Source of the DNA: Chaetorhynchus papuensis
Taxonomy: Eukaryota; Chordata; Aves; Passeriformes; Rhipiduridae
Assembly (NCBI GenBank): GCA_013396525.1
Contig: VWYX01000666.1
Coordinates: 189,263 to 253,262 of the forward strand
Direction of reading: 5' to 3'
DNA length: 64,000 nt
The stretch's first letter is position 1. Each line of letters begins with the position of its first letter. Made by a program: the position numbers and the translations under genes. The notes below the pieces were generated by a model, which was not told the origin of the DNA, did not search any database, and saw only the letters and a program-made list of their open reading frames with translations. Below are positions 46,046 through 60,136 of this stretch, one piece after another.

Positions 46046-48626
46046 GGAATAGCTGCATTAGATTTCAGGAGGGAAAGACTTAGCTGGGATTATGATTGCT
46101 GAAAAATTATTTACTAGGATTTTTCATATTGATTTGCTGCTTTATTTATCCATATCAGAAAGTTGCACATGGAACATTCTCAGTATAGGGTCCTTGGTTC
46201 TGCCTCACATACTTGCTTCAAAAGTTTCATCATTGCTATTTCAGTTTCCCTTTACTTATTTCAAATAGAGAGTTTAAAGGAAAAAGCAAAATTCACCTTG
46301 TTCTAAGGATATCTATTTTGTTCTTTGCTACCTTTATCCATTTCTTTAGGATGTTTTGTTCTACTGGGCTACTCTAAAAATATTTCCCTTTCTTGAATGC
46401 AAGTAGTTCATGGACTCTCCTCCCCAGGACTCAGTAGCATCTTCCTGTGTTGAGTAAAGGGTTCTCTTTCATTCCTAGTTATCCTGCTAAGCTTGCAGTA
46501 AGAGTTGCCTCTTCTTCCATACAGCCATTGGGTTTTAATCATAACCTGATTTTAAGTTGATTCTCTTCTTCTCTTTGAATGGCTAAGAGCTCAATCCAAA
46601 CAAAGCTCATAGATGTGAAGTGGGACCTGCAAGGAATTTTAGTGTTAGAGTCTGTGTGTGCCATCATAACCTTTCCCAAATTTCCATCAAGCCCGAAATG
46701 TATAAGCACTTTTAACTAATGTAACTCCAATTAAATTGCTTTGGTGCCTGAAGGTCTGCTAGTGCACACTTCCAGCAGTCCAAGCACTCTTAGCAGAGAT
46801 GTTTGTACATCAGACACAAATTTGGAACATTTTTGAGTGTCCCGCTCTTTGAAGAACCTTTGAAGTGTGTACAGATCCCTCTCTACAAGTGATGAAGGAA
46901 TGATGTACACAGTGCATTCACCACGACTCCTGGGCAGCACAGATACTGCTCTAAGTGTTTCAACAGAGAGTCTCATGGGGAGCTGTAGGGTTTAGGATCC
47001 CTACAACGAGACAGAGCAATTGTGCATTTCCATTTTCTGGTCCAAATTGTTTATTCCCTTCCCTAATAAGGTAGCTGCAGGGTGACAGATCAGGGCAGTT
47101 CAGGAGCAAGAACTCCATTAACTTCTCACAGTGCTGCTCCCTGGACTTATCCCTCTGTTTTTTCAAGCCTGGCATACCTTTCTGCCTTAGGAGCAGAAGG
47201 CACCTTGTCTTCTCTCCTGTGCCTGTGCATATCTTAGGGGTTTCTGTAGGGTGTGTGCTGTGTGTATGTTTTGGAGATAGATGCTGGTGGTCCTCTGTTA
47301 AACCCTCTCTGGCGTTCAGGGTAGAGGCAGTCACATCGCTCTGCACACGGTCAGCTCCAAGCAGGCTCTACCTAATCTTACCCAAAGTTTCTGATCCTGT
47401 ATTTACTTATAAAGCCAGTATGCAAACAAGCTTGCAAAGTATTTTTCCTTAAATTTATAACTTTGATATTATCCTGAAATTACAGCAATGTATACACGTG
47501 TAGTCTAAAAAACTCATTATGTATTGCTCTATTCCTCACATTGAATCAATTCCTAGCCAAATCATAGTATTAAATGATCATTAAGCCTTTTATAAACCAT
47601 AAATACTGGTTTAGGTTTATTTGTCTCTAATCACTGCTTTAGTTTACTGTTGCTTTGCTGGGGACCTGCCCTGGAGCTGATTGAATATTGATGCGGAACA
47701 GTGCTCGCATAAAATGCTTTCTGAACTTGGACAAAATTTGTCTTCTGTTCTGATCTCTAACTAAAGTTTACTTTGCCCTGTTTATCTTGCCTGATAAATG
47801 GTAAACACCTTAATCTCACAGGTCTTATGTGATTTCATGATGTTCAATCTCCTTTCTCAGAAAACATTTCCACAGTTTACCCTTTCTGTCTTACAGCTGA
47901 AATAACTTTTAATGCCCCATCTAACCTGAGGAATTGCTTTTTACCTGAAACCCCTTTCCTTTTTATAAAGTTGATGATGTTCCATGAAGGAGCTGCAGGA
48001 CTTCAGGAACCACACATTATTCAAATGCTTGGTGAGAAGCAGCAGGTCTGCAGGGCATTGAAGTATTATGAATAAAAAGGCAAAATTACAGTGCTTCATT
48101 TCTTCCAAGCTGCTGTGCTCTATTACTCATTCTGAGAAGTCCTTTCTATGCACCCTTCCAGGCTGTGAGATACGCAACAGAAATACGTCAGGTTTATAGG
48201 TAAATTTCTCCTCTAAAATACATATTTTTTCAGTTTATCTAATACTATGAAAGAGCTTCTCAGCAAGGAGCACACAAACCAAAAATGATTTGCAAATCAT
48301 TTGCCAGTTGCTGTGTTTGAAATTAAACCATTCAATTACTAGAGTTACTAAACAATCAATAGTCTTTGCTGACACAGGTTGTAGTTCTAATGAATAGCTC
48401 ATGTGAATAAAGTTGTTCAGTTCAAACATTTGTCATAGACTTGTTTTCAAGCACTGTATATAATTTTACCTTATTATTTACCTTATTACTTAGCTGAACA
48501 TCATTTTAACTTGCTTATAGTCTATTATAATACTTGCTTCTAATAAAATAACTTGTAGCTCCAAATTCTGGTGAATTTAGAGCCAGCTTATAAAACAGTT
48601 CATGTTTCATAGGGATAAACTAGATG
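46046..48626. other. Non-coding sequence, no gene recognised
   Basis: 46.73-47.45 kb is somewhat GC-richer and carries a 128-codon and an 81-codon frame on the - strand (46960-47346; 46731-46976). Neither shows a domain, a signal peptide or flanking splice sites that I trust. The remainder is AT-rich. Confidence 0.45.
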
Positions 48627-48684
48627 TAAAACAAAAAACCTCAAACAAACAAAGGAAAAGAAAATACAACAAAAAAAGAGAAAA
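48627..48684. repeat. A-rich low-complexity tract
   Basis: A-runs broken by C and G (AAACAAAAAACC, CAAACAAACAAAGG, AAAAAAAGAG). No retrocopy body was recognised upstream. Confidence 0.8.
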
Positions 48685-51600
48685 GCCTGTGTTTCAATTA
48701 ATGAATTCTCTTTTAGAAATTCAAGGCAAACATGTTGATTCTTCTTTTGGTTAGTTACCATTTCTACATCTTACTGTAATTTAAATTTCAGGAGTTTTTT
48801 TCTTTTTTAATTCTTACGAATTGTGGGCAGGGAAAACTGTTTCCCTCCTCGACATAAATACAGAGAGAATGAGGAGGTACAATAAGGCCAAGCACGCACA
48901 GTGTTCTGCAAACCTCAGATCTGGGGAAGGTCTGTGTTGGAACCATGGATGGAAGGTACATGGTGATGATGTATCACAGCTGCTATGTGAAGAAATTAGT
49001 GAATATGCTTTTGGAATGTGTTGAGACAGCATCTCTCAGGCCAAAATATTGCAGTAGTTATTGGGCAAATCTATAACCAGTGTTATCTCTGTGGATTAAA
49101 GTAAATTTCCTATAGTTCTGTGATGTAGCTAGGACTTCCTAGTTATCAAGGCTATTACCAACCTAACATCTCAGACTAACTTGACTTTATGTAATTTATC
49201 TAATATGTTTTGACTTCTTCGAGATGATACCTGATTATGCCCTGAGTTCTTCAGGTTGATATCATGTAAACATGAAAGGCATTTTTCTTTAAACCAAAAA
49301 TATAGTTGCAGTGAAGCCTTTTATATATACTTGAGAGTCTGCTTGGGTGATAACATTATTCAAACCCATGAGGCAAGGTGCAAACTGTACCTCTGAGAAG
49401 CTGTCTTAGGCAGTCATCCTTGTGTACTGAGGTGGACAGTTTAAGGGAATTGCTTCTTAATTACAGGGTTGTCCTTGATAACAGTGAAAAAAAATTGGTT
49501 TGGACAGTATCGATTCCAAGCACTTCTGTTCCTCTTTCGGGACATTCCCAGCCAGCAAAACATTCACTGACGGTCAGATAAAACAGCTTAAGTTCACCCC
49601 ATGCTTAATTTAATCAATAGGAGCCTATTTACTTTGCAGAATGTTGGCCATGTTAATTCAGCCGTGGAAATATCATCATCATCATGTGCCTCTGAGGTAC
49701 AATAGAAAACGAGTTTTGGTAAAATATGTACAAGGCTATCCAAGTCTCTAGAATTTTCTCCAATTATTTTTTTAGAAGAGTACAATTTTTTTTATAGTAT
49801 TAATTTTGGCAAGTTTTATCCTTCTTCCTTTGGCTGCATATAATGATTTTCTCTTTGTAAGTGTTTTGTTTGAAACACATCTCGTTATAGCAGGAGCCCT
49901 GTGTCACCCCTCCTGTGTGACAGAGACAACTGAAGGTAGCCATCGTGGGCTAACACTTGGTTAGTGTTTGGAAGACTCTTGATGGAAAATTTCACCTTCA
50001 GAATATTTACCAACGCTATTCACAGTGTCTGTGAGATAAAAGAGTAATAGTGTAAGTTCTTAGAGAGAAATTGGGATAAATTGAGATTAATTGCTTTGCC
50101 TAGAGCCACATTTCAGCTCAGTCATGTGCTCCAAGAGTAACGCTCCACAATGGATGGGACTCCAGTGCTTTGCACTGGGAGTCTGTTAGTCTAATTTTAA
50201 AAGGTCATCAGTGTGTTCTCATTATCTGACGTGAATGATTAAAATTCAGAATAAACAATAATGCAGCATAGTTTGTTTCTTTTTAAACAAACACCTCAGA
50301 TTCCCACACAGACATGTCTGGGGTTCAAGCTACAGTGTCCAATTTTGTCTTTTGGGTTTCTCTGTTGGCTCTGGGCATTTTATCAGCGGCAGACTTTCTG
50401 ACTTGCTGTAGTAACAACCCATTTTAGAAAGCAAAGCATTTTGAGATAGTGTTTTGGGGACTTGAATTTCCCTGATCATATTAGTATTACTTTTATGTAT
50501 GCTGTGGCAGCAAGTCCGTTAGCAAAACAAACAGGGACTAGGGTGGGAGCTGGTGAACTGAATACAGAACACAGGCAGAAGCAGATAAGGTGGCAGCACA
50601 GACTCTGGCTTAAGACAGTGCTTGAGCAAGGCTCTGTTATCGCCTGGGAAATCCCTTCAAGGTGGGAACAGCTGGGAGCTAATAATAATCCTAGGTATAA
50701 GCGTGAAAATAACTATAATCTTAACATTTTCTTCTGAAAAACATGGCAGACAAAGGTCTGTGGCTAGGTGGGGAATATTGCAGGCAGAGGTAATTGTACT
50801 TTACTGCTGTGGAGCATAGGCAGTGCTTGATCTTAGCAGTACTGGTGCAGTGAGTGACCAGTGGAGCTCCTGGGACAGGTGACATGGATCAGTGTTGGGA
50901 ATCTAGTGAAGGTTGATGTGGCTGCAGTGCAGATCACATCACGTGTGTCAAGATTCGCTACAGTCTGGCATTTGTGGGACTTCCTTCATAACTATTTCCA
51001 GCATCCGATGGGATGGGAAAGGATATACAGAAAGCAACTGGCTTAAGTTGTTGTTATAGACTTGTGTCTGTAAGAAAGAATGGTAGAGTAAAACTGGTTT
51101 TAAAATGATAGGGAAGAAAAACACTCCTTCAGTTATAATCTTGTTCCATATCTTCTTTTCTGAGCTGATGGAGCCTTTGTAGAGCAGCTGACCACGGGGT
51201 TGGTAAATAATTCCAGAATTCATACAATGAAATGTATCTTTTTTTTCATTAACAGTTGTTAAAGAAAGTATCAGTGGTGGTATATTTCACCATTTTTTTA
51301 CTATTTAATTTCACAATATGCATGAAGTGAAAATGAACCAATTTATTCCCGCGTGTGATCCATTTCAGCTTTTCTTTTGTTTTTCTTTTTAACAATGAAA
51401 ATTAAATTAGTACTCCTTTTTGGCTCTGATATGAAAATTCAGTGTTACATCTGAGTTATGCTAAATTATAGTAGCATCATATTTAATAATAAGAAAACTT
51501 CACAGTTACAGGAAAGTGATATAATTTAAATAATTTTAATTTAAATTAGCTTTCTCTGGCCAAAGGACTTGATTCTCCAGTTACAAGATACATAAGTGAG

Positions 51601-54600
51601 AGAAAAACACTTATTTAAAATGGTTTTTTGATATGTAATTTTTGTAATGCAGTTTGGCATGGCATTACAAACATAGAAGAGCATTAACTAGAAATTTGGA
51701 CTTTGAATGGCACTGTTATGCCTTACTTAAACTCTTTGTTAAATATATCTGCTTTTCTTGTCTGTTGGTCTTAGCACTTTCTCCCCCTTATAATTCTGTT
51801 TTTGAAAACAAAATGTGCTACACTTCTGTTTAAAAATCTCGTGTGCTAACAATTTGATTAGACTGGCGGGGTTTTTTTACCTGGTAGTGAATACAGTAGC
51901 AACCTAGGATCTGGAGGGATAATTTATTTTCAGGTACTCTGTGTTCTAGTCAAAAGTTAAGTTCCTCATTTCAGGATCACAGGTATCCTTTAAACATTGA
52001 GTATTGTGTGCTTGGAGAAGCACAGGTTTGAAAACCTGGCTGTTCTGTTTTTGTTAACAAATTAAGCTGTGTTTCCAGGAAATGTTTTTTGCTGCAGCAG
52101 GGAGTGCAGAAGTACCCTCCGTTTCTCGCTCTCTGAATGTGCAAAATTCAGCTGCAGCTGCTTTGGCAAATTTTCTGCAGTGACCCTGGTACTGTCATAT
52201 GTAAAAGTGAAAACACAATTTTACATTTGTTCTAACTAACTTCTCGTAGGCAGGTGTTAGGGATTCACGTTTAGGCAGTTGCTTTTTCTTAAGTTAAAAT
52301 GTTATTTTCAGTTTTTTCCTCTTCATCCTATTTTTCTGCGTTTTCTAAGACGAAAATAGAAATTCCGGGTGATGGAAAAGCAGCAGTGCCTTCTATTCTG
52401 TCTAAAAACTAAAACCCAAACCAACACAGCAAAGAAAGGAAGAAGTATTCTTCTCAGAAAATTGTTTACATAAAATACTGTAGTCAGAAAGTGATAAAGA
52501 ATAACTGTGTTTTTAGCAGCAGAAGAACATCAGAATATAGTCTTCAGTTCCCTTACATGTTTTGTAATGCAGATTCCCTTTAAAGTAGCCTTGCCAATGT
52601 ACCTTAAATATATTTTAGAATTATTTTACCATGAAATTAGTTTTTCTCCATCATTGACTTAGTTGAATCCTTCTTTTTGATCTATGCTGGGACATTAGAA
52701 GTGAAGCCGTGGCTGCACATACAGTTTTAGTAGGTTTCTATCCGAAAGTGTTCTGCAGTAGACCATACCCAGCGAGAGCAAAGGTTATTTAGCATAGCTT
52801 GGCTGCTCTGTAACCAGCTCCTCCAGCTCTCACCATGAGTCTTATTTAATTCCCACACTCTATACTTCTGCCACCAGGTTGTATTTACATATTTATTACC
52901 CAGAGGAAAAGCAGAGAAGGAATTTCAGTCTCGAGATCAAGTGCAGAACAGCAAGGAGCTCTTCAGGTTGTCCTCGTGCCCTGCTAGCCATCGCTCAGCC
53001 CGATTTAAACTCCAGTCTCTGGATTTCCTCTCTAGTAACCAACCTGCAAAATATTGCCTGGCTTTTAACCTTATACATTAGGTTTTGGTTTGGTTTGGGG
53101 TATTTTTGAGGAGGGTTAAATGAAGCAATTAGAAGTAATGAATTGGTTTGGGTGGACAGTTTTGGCTTGCTGATATTTCACCATCCCTGTCCCATTAATG
53201 GCTATTTTTCCTATTCACTTGCAGATTGTTCATTTTCCTGCCTTTTAAAAAATTTTATTTTCAAAATTTTTCAAGTTTTATTTTCAAAGTGTTACCTTAT
53301 AATAGCTGTGGGGAAAAATTATTCATTGTTTCTGATTTACACAGCCTGTTAAGGAACAACTATACTAAAATCAAGATGCACTTTGATATTACTAGGTCAC
53401 TTACAGCAGTTCAACCTTATATTAAGGAAAACCATTTTTTTTAGATCTTAGATGAAATTCCCATTTTATCTGTCCCACTGTTAGGTGGAAAGCTTTTTGC
53501 TTTTTCCTTTTTTTCTGTTTAAACAGTAGTTTCTTACCTATCACAAGCAAGAAGTTAAGCAAATCTGTAAAAATGTGGTAGCTGGATTTCAGGGATTGAA
53601 TGCCACAGTGCAGTTTTTGTAACTAGTCTTCCTCTGAAGTGAAGCACCACAAATCATTTTGTTTCTGAAGAGCATACATCTGTGAGGCTGCCCTAATCTA
53701 GGTTTTGCAAGAACCAGGAATTCGAAGCATAAACTAATATGGGAAATTTCTTACAGGTAGTCCACAGCAGACTCTGATCCGCTCATCTAGGAGTCTAATC
53801 TGTTTTATTCTTGTGTATACCTAACATTGCCTGTGTGGGTATAGTCATTGAATATCCATGATGGCTCTGTTTTCCATGACTAGCGTTTTAAGATCAGGAA
53901 AAGAAACCTTATATACTTTTGTGATGTTAATGTTATATTTTATCTTTTGCAGTAGGTAACATTTGGGCAGCACATACAAAAATTCCCACAGCTCTGAATC
54001 GTTTTGTGTTCTGCTTGTCTGCTGTGCTGTATGAAGAAAGGGAAATTGGTTAGAAGGCGACGCTGACTTGTCTTTTCATAGGAGCACAAATGGACAGTGA
54101 AATAGGATAAACATTGTAATCTCTACTTATGAGTAAAAATTCTGTTAGTGACAAACAGATGCTACTAGTATCAGACACCTAGTTTTCACCTGAGTTTCAG
54201 ATGTCTTAGTTCAGCAAGATCTGCTTACTACTATTGCCTCTGTTGTGGGTACAGGCATTTTGTTATATATCATATTATATACACTATGACATACAGTGTA
54301 TTTGTTATTTATACAGATGTCCTGGTTATAGCCAGAGACACTCACAGAGTGTGCCCTGTGTCCTCTCTGAGGGCTCCCTTCCTTTTCCTTACCACAGAAT
54401 CTGGACCATATGCAGCAAACTAGACCTGTTACATGATCCATAGTGGGCACTGGGGTGGTACCTGGCACACAGATTCAGGAATTCAGAGATGTAGGAGGCT
54501 GTTAAGAAATATGTAAACTTGTTGCCTGAGTTTGACAGCCTGCATCTTAACCTGAAATTAAAGATGCATGTATTTGTACCCTACAGTTTTCTGACCCTTT

Positions 54601-55346
54601 ATTATTTTGGACAGCATACATACTGCATGAGTTAACACTTCAATAATTTGTATAATACATTTCAATTTTGACACAGCCTGCTAGCAGCAGGACAGTTTGG
54701 ATTTTGTCCTGCAACTAAAATGTGTTGTGATGCATGAACATACAATTTTTTTTTTTTTTAAAAATGCCCACTGATATTTTTAGAAGATGTGCACATCAAG
54801 CTGAAGAGCTGGCTGGGTGCCAGCCAGGTGCTGCCTGTCGAGTGCTCCTTTCCAGACACCTCTGCCTGTCGTGTGTCTTTGTGCTGCAGTGGTGAGCAAG
54901 GAGTGGCAAAGAATGGTGTGCCCGTGTTTAGTTTCTGTGTCAGCTGCCTGGACAAACTCAGCCTGTGACTTTGCACATTCATGAAACCTCTTTTAGGTGT
55001 GTCTGCCTGTGGGAATTGGCTTCCAGACTTGGGATCTTGAATGCTCTGCTGCAGTCATGCGGTGCCCAGTTTGTAAATCTAGAAACAGCAAGCGGGGATT
55101 TGTTTTGTTGGGACTTTGACTTGCTCTTTGGATGGATAAATCAGTCTTGAATGTAAATCGGTGTTCTGCTTCCCTAGTTAATTTTTCACTTAGTTGAAAT
55201 TTATCATCTTTCCTAAGCTGCTCAGGACTGATTTTTGACTGATTTTTCTTACCATTCTGTGGTTCTCTGCTTCTACTTTGCAGTTTGCCCCAGCAGCTCT
55301 GCAAGTCTCACTGCCTCTTGATACCTGAGCTTTTCATCTAGGCTTC
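48685..55346. other. Non-coding unique sequence, no gene seen
   Basis: AT-rich sequence with only short, unrecognised open frames (103 codons or less). Short (ATC)4 at about 49672-49685 and T-runs near 51239 and 54749. No repeat family was identified. Confidence 0.5.
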
Positions 55347-55933
55347 ATGTTTTTTCCCACCTGTACTGGCAGAAGCTGGTCTCCTTTCTCCAAAAACTCA
55401 GTGTTTTCTGGAGTTCATGGACCTTGCTTCCTGGCCTTGGGCAGAGAGGCAGAAGGTCATTTACCAACCCAGGAAAAAACGGGCTCTCCATTCAACACCC
55501 TGCAATTGAAGAGGGTCCCATCTCTGTGCAGCATGGTCCGTGACTGAGGGATGTGTGCTTTGCTGTAGTCCCATTTCATTGCCCTGGGTCTGCAGTTATT
55601 CCTGCTGTGAGCTGGGAAGGAGCAGGGCAGCATTTGAGGTGCTTCTTTGGGTGGTTTAAGAATTGCCCAAAAAGGGTGTGCACTGCCGGGTGTCCAGGGC
55701 TCCTGCACCCCTCTGCACTGCTGTGGCACCAGCCCAGCCCCAAGCACAGCTTGCTGCATTCCAGGGGCCCTTAGCTTGACCTTGTGCTGCCAACATCTTA
55801 GGCATGGTTCTATTACTTTAAAACCTGCAATATTCCCAGAAGTTCCTAGGTGTGGAGAAGAAAATAAACCTTTCCCCCTAACCTTTGGAGCAGGAAAAAG
55901 CATGGGGAAAATGTAAAAAACTTTAAATTTCAT
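55347..55933. other. GC-richer block with accidental open frames
   Basis: Higher GC than its surroundings, so stops are rare. It holds the longest open frame of the window (158 codons, - strand 55457-55933) plus + strand frames of 66, 73 and 89 codons over the same bases. The translation shows no domain, repeat or transmembrane segment, and neither strand is favoured. I regard it as non-coding but cannot exclude an untranslated exon or an unrecognised repeat. Confidence 0.45.
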
Positions 55934-56802
55934 GAGTGAGCTAGTAAAAATTGTTGTCAGTGACAGATTTTTAAGTACCTTTTTATTTCTTCTGAAGGGT
56001 AAATATTTCTTTTTAGAGGATCACAGAAGGGAGTACTATCCATTGACTCACATCACCTTTCTCTTCACTAATGTGTTATTTTGTTACCTATACATGCTGG
56101 TGCTTTGCTGTATCTTCTGTATCTGGTGTGGCAGCTGCTGGCATGTATTGCAGGCAGAGAGTTAAATTAATTACAAGGAAAACAAAGCATCTATGAATAC
56201 TTGAAATCATTCCCATGAATGCTTCTTAGCTTTGTTGGATAGAGTAAAAATAGTACGTTGTTAATGTTGTTTTGAACCTGTCTAAACAAATTTACCTGGA
56301 GGGAGAAAGGAAAATCTACCTGGACTGCTCCCAAGCAGAATGGAACACACCAAGGTATTAGAGCACTGTGTAGCAGCTGTGTGTGAGTAATAAATCATCT
56401 GAGTAAACTCTTACTGGAGGGTGGAATAATGCTACTTGAGCTAACAGGTACTTCCTGTTTGTTTTGAAAGCTTATTTTCTGCTTAATATAACCAAAGTTG
56501 TGCAAGCTCACTAAGTGACACTAACAGGTAAGAAGGATGTTTACTTAATTTAATGCTAATTTGAAATATATGATTAAAAATGTTGAGTGACTGGGTGATG
56601 GATTGCAGATGAAATACTGAAGAGTTCATTGAAAACAAAGAATTATCCTAACGTTATGTGAGTGGCAGTGAGTTCTTGAACATTCTATTTCCATTCAAGA
56701 AAAAAACCCTTCAAATTATAACACATAATTCCATACAAACACTGCCTCTGTGCTCAGTGGTAGTCCAAGAAACAGAATATTGGGGATGATTATGTGGAGA
56801 AT
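55934..56802. other. Non-coding unique sequence, no gene seen
   Basis: AT-rich. ACTAACAGGTAAGA-like sequence occurs near 56520 (donor-like), but no convincing acceptor or open block precedes it. Confidence 0.5.
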
Positions 56803-56924
56803 AAAAAAAAAAATGCAGGCAGACCTGCAGAAACCTGTAATTGTATGGTTCTGTCTCCAAAAAAAAAAAAAATGGATAAATAGAACTGCAATAAGTACGA
56901 TGCAGAGTAGTAAAAAAAAAAAAA
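56803..56924. repeat. Three poly(A) runs at about 55-bp spacing
   Basis: A-runs of 11-14 bases start at 56803, 56859 and 56912. The sequence between them is not a clear tandem repeat. A small perfect inverted repeat, TGCAGG-CAGA-CCTGCA, follows the first run at 56814-56829. Confidence 0.85.
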
Positions 56925-59900
56925 GTGTAAAAGCAATTCTGCACGAGTAAATGATTAAATAAAGCTGGACTTACCATCCTTGGAATGAGAGGATTGAGCG
57001 GTGGAAATAATAAGCACAAATGGAAAAGGTGAACAAGTTCAGAATGTTTGTCTCTCACCAGATCTCAGAGGCAACAAATAAAGCTAAGGTATGTCAGGTT
57101 CAGAACAAAGGGAGATGCTTCCTGTGTTGTGGGGTCAAGGATATTGCATGCTCCAGACATTTACATGGGTTCAGAAAACAAAGTGAAATTGAGTAAAATG
57201 GAATAAAAATGTGTCACCAAACACAGAAAAATCTCTGTCAAAGCGCACAGGTGATATGCCCACGATTCAGGACAGTGCTGATCCACGTCCAGCTGGGAGC
57301 ATATCCTTGGAATGTGTCTCTGTGTGATCACTTTGTCCTGTTGCTGAAGATCCTGAGCTAAAAGACCATTTGATCTCAGTAAGACTGCTCTTGAATTTCT
57401 TTTGCTGTGTGGGGGAGGCTACAGTTCAAAAGAGCACTGTAGTTTGGTTCACTCAGTTGTAAAAGACACTTGAACAGATCTTTACTGTACACCAGCCCAT
57501 CAAGAGTTACTGACTGGAGCCTTTTCATCTTCTGCTTCTTTTCTGTTCATTACCAGAAATTAGTCTAAGCTTCCTTTGCTTGTCCTCAACAATGTAGCGT
57601 AAGAGGTTGCAGAGTATATTATATAACTTTTAAAATTTTTATTAGTTTATTTAATTTATTTGATTTTATTTTCCATGGATTTTATTCTCTGAAAACCCTG
57701 TGCAGGCCTAAATAACATAGGTACAGAAATAAATAGCAATAGCTGTGTGTGTGCAGACAAACTTTCTATCACATAAGTGAACAGAAAGAAGGAAGAGAAA
57801 AATTAAGGAGGGGGTAAAAAGTCTACTGAGATGGAAAGTGACTGAAGCAGAGGGGGAGATGGATGTCTGATTAAAGATAAGGAATTGTGATGATGTGGCC
57901 TTTCACGCCTGCTGCATCTTCGATGGTCAATGCTGAGTCAAGAGAAGGGCTGATTCAAAGGGCAGCACAACCTGAGGTTGCTTGCCATGCACCAAAAAAT
58001 GAGTTCACAAAGGAGAAGGCTATTTTTAGTTGTGCTTTAAAACAAAGGAGGCACAAATGTAGGTGTGAAGGACTGGAAGTGTAGTCACCTCTGTCTTGAG
58101 TGTTGCACAGCTGGAGCGCTGTGGCATATGTGTGAGAAAGCTGCAAGCAGACAATTTCACTACTGCTGAAAATGTAGACAGGGGCTTGTGTAGAGGGTAT
58201 TGTGGGGCAGTAGTGAAATAGGGGCAATTTGCCATCCGTGCTGTAGATTTTAGAGATTGAAGCTGTAATTCAGGACTAGAGGGTAATATATGTTGGGTTC
58301 CCAAAGAAAACATTAAATTTGCCCATACTGGCTTGGCTGAGAAGCTGCACCTCTCACCTGTTAAATGGCATATTGGCCACTCCTGATGGATATGCAAGCA
58401 CTGCAAGCATTTGCAGAGAAGGGGACAGAGGGCTGGGCTGCTGAGTGACAGCTGAAGTGTGCACTATGGTACTTTTTAACTCTCTCACACACACAGGCAG
58501 CTGGAAGGTCTCTCTTTTCCCAGGGCCACCTTTCTGTGCTGGAAGAAAAGCTGCTCTTAAAGGTTGCAATTTCATGCAGCCATGGTGTCCCTGTCATTTC
58601 TGTCCCCAGGCTCGTCTGGGTGACCTGTGGGATCCCTGTGAGTGCTGGTTGGTGTTTTCCTGATGGAAGAGCAGAGTCAGCCGGCGCTGCAGGGGAAGAA
58701 TGAACGCGCATCTTCACTGACCTGTGGGGATTTGGGGTGGGAGCACCAGCTGCATTTCCTTCTCAGTGAACTTCTGGAGGGGACCTAATGAAACCGAAGT
58801 CCTGACAAGGGAGACATCACATGTTTTCCCCTCAACTCACAGCATGTGCCTCCTGTAAATGAGCTGCTTTGTGTGGCAGGGATCCATGACTGAAGGGGGA
58901 TTTTTTGACTCTGACTTGGTCCCTCCCTGGCACAACAGCCTTCCATTGCCTTCTGGGTCCTTTTCATCTGTTCTCTGCCATCTAGTTGGGCTGGAAGCTG
59001 GCAGGATTCCTGGGGGAATAATACTGGCCTAATTGATAGTGGCACTGGAGACAATGGGGGCAGGCAGGGTGGTGGTGAATTTTGGACAGTTGTCCTCTGC
59101 TGATGGCTCCTCTAAAAAGTCTTCCTTGAGAGGGAAGTGCTGCCTTACATCCCTTCCTGGAGTGCCATCAATCCTTTGTTATCCCTTCAGGCTTTCTGTT
59201 AATTAACAGATTTTCAATTGTAAATAGCTGGCTTAAAAGCCTTTCTTGTGTTATCCCAGAACATGCCTAGCATTCATATGAGCCCCTGTCCTTTTCCCTA
59301 TAAATCTGAAGTAAATTATTGTGATACCAAAGAATTTTTTTTCTATGTAGATCTTCTTCCTGTTGCCTAAAAAGGTGCTATATTTGGGTGCTTTAACACA
59401 GTTATTACCCTTTCCTTAGTTCATTTCAAAACCTTTTTCAGCTTTGGAATGTTTCCTGAAGAGGTCAGATTTTTCAAGAAAATCAGGAACAGCTGTGTTA
59501 GAACAAACCAGTAACAACATCTTTCCAATATCCCACATCTGGTGGTGCTGCTGCACAGTGAGCATCGGTCATGGATTATTTTGTGAAGCACTCCAGGGGT
59601 GTATGGTCTTTTTATATTACCTGTTGTAATCAAGTTCCAGTGAGTATGTAATCTCACTTCATGGATCACGGATGCACGTATGTCAGTATCTTTCCTGCAT
59701 GTATATACATGCAACAACTTCCATTAGACATGATTTAGTGATTAAAAAACAACCACCTTTAGTAATTTATTAAAAGAAAAATATGTTAAAATTATATCTT
59801 TATTAATTCTATATATACTAGTTTTGTCATTCAGTTTCATTCTCTATTGCCTTGCTCTTCTGGACAATAAAATGAAAACAGTCAATGTAATATGTGTGTA

Positions 59901-60020
59901 ATGGTTTATTGTGTAGCCTATGTGCTTTGCTTACTTCTGTCCTTCCTATCATAGTTTTCTGTACCTTATGAGGCACCTTAAATACCTCTGTGTTTTTTCC
60001 ACTTGCCCACTTTTAAATTT
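56925..60020. other. Non-coding sequence, no gene recognised
   Basis: 57.9-59.1 kb is moderately GC-richer and contains overlapping - strand frames of 126 and 118 codons (58026-58406; 58361-58717) with no recognisable protein. The rest is AT-rich, including an A/T-only stretch at about 57620-57690. Confidence 0.45.
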
Positions 60021-60136
60021 TACATATAATTTACTATATATATACTTACTATATATATTATATACTATATATATATATATATATAACTATATATTACTTA
60101 CTATATATACTTAAATTTACATATTACTTACTATAG
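60021..60136. repeat. TA-rich repeat with (TA)10 core
   Basis: Repeated TTACTATATATA-like units surround an uninterrupted (TA)10 at 60066-60085. The overlapping 64-codon tyrosine/isoleucine/leucine-rich frame is a translation of the repeat. Confidence 0.9.

Noticed and set aside
58026..58717. Overlapping - strand frames of 126 and 118 codons
   Set aside because: They lie in different frames over the same GC-richer bases, the pattern expected of chance frames.
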